From DATFVJ01 sp963851085 (GTDB taxonomy: Bacteria > Actinomycetota > Actinomycetes > Streptosporangiales > Streptosporangiaceae): a stretch of DNA of 64,000 nucleotides. The stretch spans positions 1-64,000 of the forward strand of contig CAWKNX010000016.1 in NCBI GenBank assembly GCA_963851085.1, written 5' to 3'. Position numbers and translations under genes: made by a program. Shown piece after piece: positions 62,318 through 64,000 of this stretch. Numbering within the stretch: the first letter of the stretch is position 1; each line of letters starts with the position of its first letter. The notes under the pieces were generated by a model. The model had not been told where the DNA came from and did no database searches. It saw nothing but the letters and a program-made list of their open reading frames with translations.

Positions 62318-63022
62318 TCAGTCGCCCCGGTACAGCCGGCGTTTGGCTATGTACTGGACGATCCCGTCGGGTACCAGGTACCAGATCGGCTCGCCCGCGC
62401 GGACCCGCTCGCGGCACGCGGTCGACGAGATTGCGAGGGCCGGAATCTCGATCAGGCTCGCCTGCCCCTCAGGAAGGCCGTCGCCGGACAGCCGGTGACC
62501 CGGACGTGTACAGCCTACGAAGTGCGCGAGGGTGAGCAGTTCATCCGCGTCCCGCCACGAGATCAGCCGGGCGAGCGCGTCGGCACCCGTGATGAAGAAG
62601 AACTCCGCCTCGGGACCGCGCACCATCCGAAGATCACGCAAGGTGTCGATCGTATAGGTGGGGCCTGGCCGGTCGATGTCCACCCGGCTGACCGAGAAGC
62701 GCGGGTTCGACGCGGTGGCGATCACGGTCATCAGGTACCGGTCCTCGGCCGGCGCCACGTCGCGCTGCTCCTTCTCCCAGGGCTGCCCGGTCGGCACGAA
62801 CACGACCTCATCGAGCGAGAACCCATGCGCCACCTCGCTCGCCGCGACGAGGTGACCGTGATGGATCGGATCGAACGTACCGCCCATGATCCCGACCCGG
62901 TTGACCGCGTTGCCGCCCCATCGCGCCCGCACCGCGGCGGCGGACTGCGGGCCGCCTGGGGCCGCCGGCTGCTCCACGGCACGCGCTGCGCCGCGGTCGC
63001 CTCGTGCCGTACCTGCCCTCAT
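62318..63022 (-). CDS. nadD: Nicotinate-nucleotide adenylyltransferase
   Basis: NadD, 234 residues including a low-complexity N-terminal extension. Nucleotidyltransferase motifs are GIMGGTFDPIHHGHLVAASE and, near the end, IPALAISSTACRERVRAGEP; SRVDIDRPGPTYTIDTLRDL lies between. It adenylates nicotinate mononucleotide in NAD synthesis. A shorter protein beginning near VNRVGIMGG would fit the family better, but no start codon with ribosome site is evident there. The gap to rsfS is about 75 bases. Confidence 0.95.
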   Translation of the reverse strand: MRAGTARGDRGAARAVEQPAAPGGPQSAAAVRARWGGNAVNRVGIMGGTFDPIHHGHLVAASEVAHGFSLDEVVFVPTGQPWEKEQRDVAPAEDRYLMTVIATASNPRFSVSRVDIDRPGPTYTIDTLRDLRMVRGPEAEFFFITGADALARLISWRDADELLTLAHFVGCTRPGHRLSGDGLPEGQASLIEIPALAISSTACRERVRAGEPIWYLVPDGIVQYIAKRRLYRGD

Positions 63023-63109
63023 GCGACAGGACCATAGCGCGCGCGTCTGACAGACTGCCGCGCGCTCAGGACGACGGCGGTCTGGCTTGGCGTGCGGGCC
63101 GGCACGAGG

Positions 63110-64000
63110 TTAGCGTTCCGCCAGGCCGGGCAGCGGCGGCTCGCCCCGCGCCCACATGACCACCCGCACCGCCTTGCCCACCTCGGTCCGCGGCACGGTC
63201 CCGGCCGCAAACACCCGGACCCGCGCGCGCACCCCGAGTTCCGCACGGACGGCGGACTCCAGCTCGCTGGCGAGTGGGTCGGCAGGCTCGGGCCCGGCCG
63301 CGTGAGCCGTCAGGGATTCAACGGCGACAATCAGATCCTTAACGGCGGTGCGGGCATCCACGATCAGCAGGTAGTGCGGCGATACCCGGCCGTCGGCGAG
63401 CAGCACGCGCTCCACCTGCGCCGGGTAGATGTTCACGCCGCGGACGACGAGCATGTCGTCACTGCGGCCGCTCACCTTCGTCATCCGGATCAGGGTCCGG
63501 CCGCAGGCGCAGGCGCCACGGCGCAGTGCCGCGATGTCACCGCTGCGGTACCGCAGCAGCGGCAGCGCCTGCTTCGTGAGCGTGCTGAACACAAGCTCAC
63601 CAGGCGTCCCGTCCGGCACAGGCTCACCGCTTTGCGGGTCGACCGCCTCGACAAAGAAATGGTCCTCGTTGACATGCAGGCCGTCGGCTGCCACCAGGCA
63701 CTCCGCCGCCACTCCCGGGCCGATCACCTCGGACAGGCCGTAGATGTCGAGTGCGCGCAGGCCAAGCAGGTCCTGGATGCGTACGCGCATCGGCTCGCTC
63801 CACGGCTCCGCGCCGAACAGCCCTGCCCTCAGGCCGATCTCGCCCGGTGCCACCCCTGCCTCCGCGAACGCCTCGCCAAGGCGGATGGCATATGAGGGCG
63901 TGCAGGTCAGGATGTCAGGCCGCAGGTCGCGCAGGAGCGTGAGCTGGCGGGCGGTCATCCCGCCGGAGATTGGCACGACCGTGGCGCCAAGCCGGATGCC
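63110..64000 (-). CDS. Phenylacetate-CoA ligase-like AMP-binding enzyme, partial
   Basis: C-terminal part of an adenylate-forming ligase of the PaaK type; its N-terminus is beyond the right window edge. Visible are ILTCTPSYAIRLGEAFAEAG, ALDIYGLSEVIGPGVAAECL (the YGxSE adenylation motif), LPLLRYRSGDIAALRRGACA and RSDDMLVVRGVNIYPAQVER, with the final domain TVPRTEVGKAVRVVMWARGE holding the catalytic Lys. It activates an aryl acid to its CoA thioester with ATP. The frame is intact in the visible part. Confidence 0.9.
   Translation of the reverse strand, partial: GIRLGATVVPISGGMTARQLTLLRDLRPDILTCTPSYAIRLGEAFAEAGVAPGEIGLRAGLFGAEPWSEPMRVRIQDLLGLRALDIYGLSEVIGPGVAAECLVAADGLHVNEDHFFVEAVDPQSGEPVPDGTPGELVFSTLTKQALPLLRYRSGDIAALRRGACACGRTLIRMTKVSGRSDDMLVVRGVNIYPAQVERVLLADGRVSPHYLLIVDARTAVKDLIVAVESLTAHAAGPEPADPLASELESAVRAELGVRARVRVFAAGTVPRTEVGKAVRVVMWARGEPPLPGLAER

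Overview
This window is high-GC DNA from an actinomycete-type bacterium (Actinomycetota). The base composition, GTG/TTG starts, dense 4-base stop/start overlaps and the nadD-rsfS-histidine phosphatase-tRNA-Ala block on the right all point that way. No species can be named. Many otherwise normal genes are broken by single-base frame changes. Either the consensus sequence has indel errors or decay is recent and widespread, so every gene called broken below needs a read-level check.

Layout, left to right. (1) 1-4.5 kb: a heavily frame-broken spermidine/putrescine-type ABC transporter operon (ATPase, binding protein, two permeases) and a relic of a fused response-regulator/thioredoxin reductase. 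(2) 4.6-14 kb: ordinary accessory metabolism and regulation, including methyltransferases, two MarR and one TetR regulator with visible operators, a cupin, a thioesterase, a YciI plus ECF42-like sigma factor pair, an SDR and a zinc-type alcohol dehydrogenase homologue. (3) 14.1-17.3 kb: a compact mobile unit with a DUF6788-like gene, a tyrosine recombinase and an overlapping DDE-type transposase. It lies against a 50-base 3' half of an initiator tRNA. (4) 17.3-23.6 kb: a compositionally distinct + strand operon. It has a nucleotidyltransferase fused to an unknown domain, a zinc-finger two-helix membrane protein, a second small zinc-finger protein, a CHAT (caspase-like) protease with two beta-sandwich domains, a small Cys/His protein and a four-helix membrane protein. 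This is the best candidate here for an undescribed conflict or immunity system.

(5) 23.6-39.2 kb: a graveyard of insertion sequences (IS701, IS3/IS481-like, IS256, IS1634-like, IS1380, serine recombinase). Within it are a toxin-antitoxin pair, the 3' part of a CBASS CD-NTase gene, an NlpC/P60 hydrolase and a family 65 glycoside phosphorylase. (6) 39.6-52.6 kb: a light-response region. A CarH/LitR-type B12-dependent MerR regulator, a heliorhodopsin, an FAD oxidoreductase, DUF1365, cyclopropane synthase, SDR, SRPBCC, SOUL and TspO genes are arranged around two divergent promoters, each carrying three 11-bp direct repeats of the CarH-operator type. (7) 53-59 kb: a hydrolase relic, an ABC exporter, a secreted protein, and a TIR-like effector relic cut by an IS110 copy. 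(8) 59.2-60.1 kb: a second, about 98% identical copy of the 820-bp tRNA-fragment plus nucleotidyltransferase module. (9) 60.5-64 kb: the conserved chromosomal block of tRNA-Ala, histidine phosphatase, rsfS, nadD and a phenylacetate-CoA ligase.

How the parts fit. The two direct copies of the tRNA-3'/nucleotidyltransferase module bracket about 42 kb that holds nearly all IS elements, three separate immunity-type remnants or systems, and the light cluster. The bracketed segment therefore looks like a recombination-prone genomic island, not a stable core segment.
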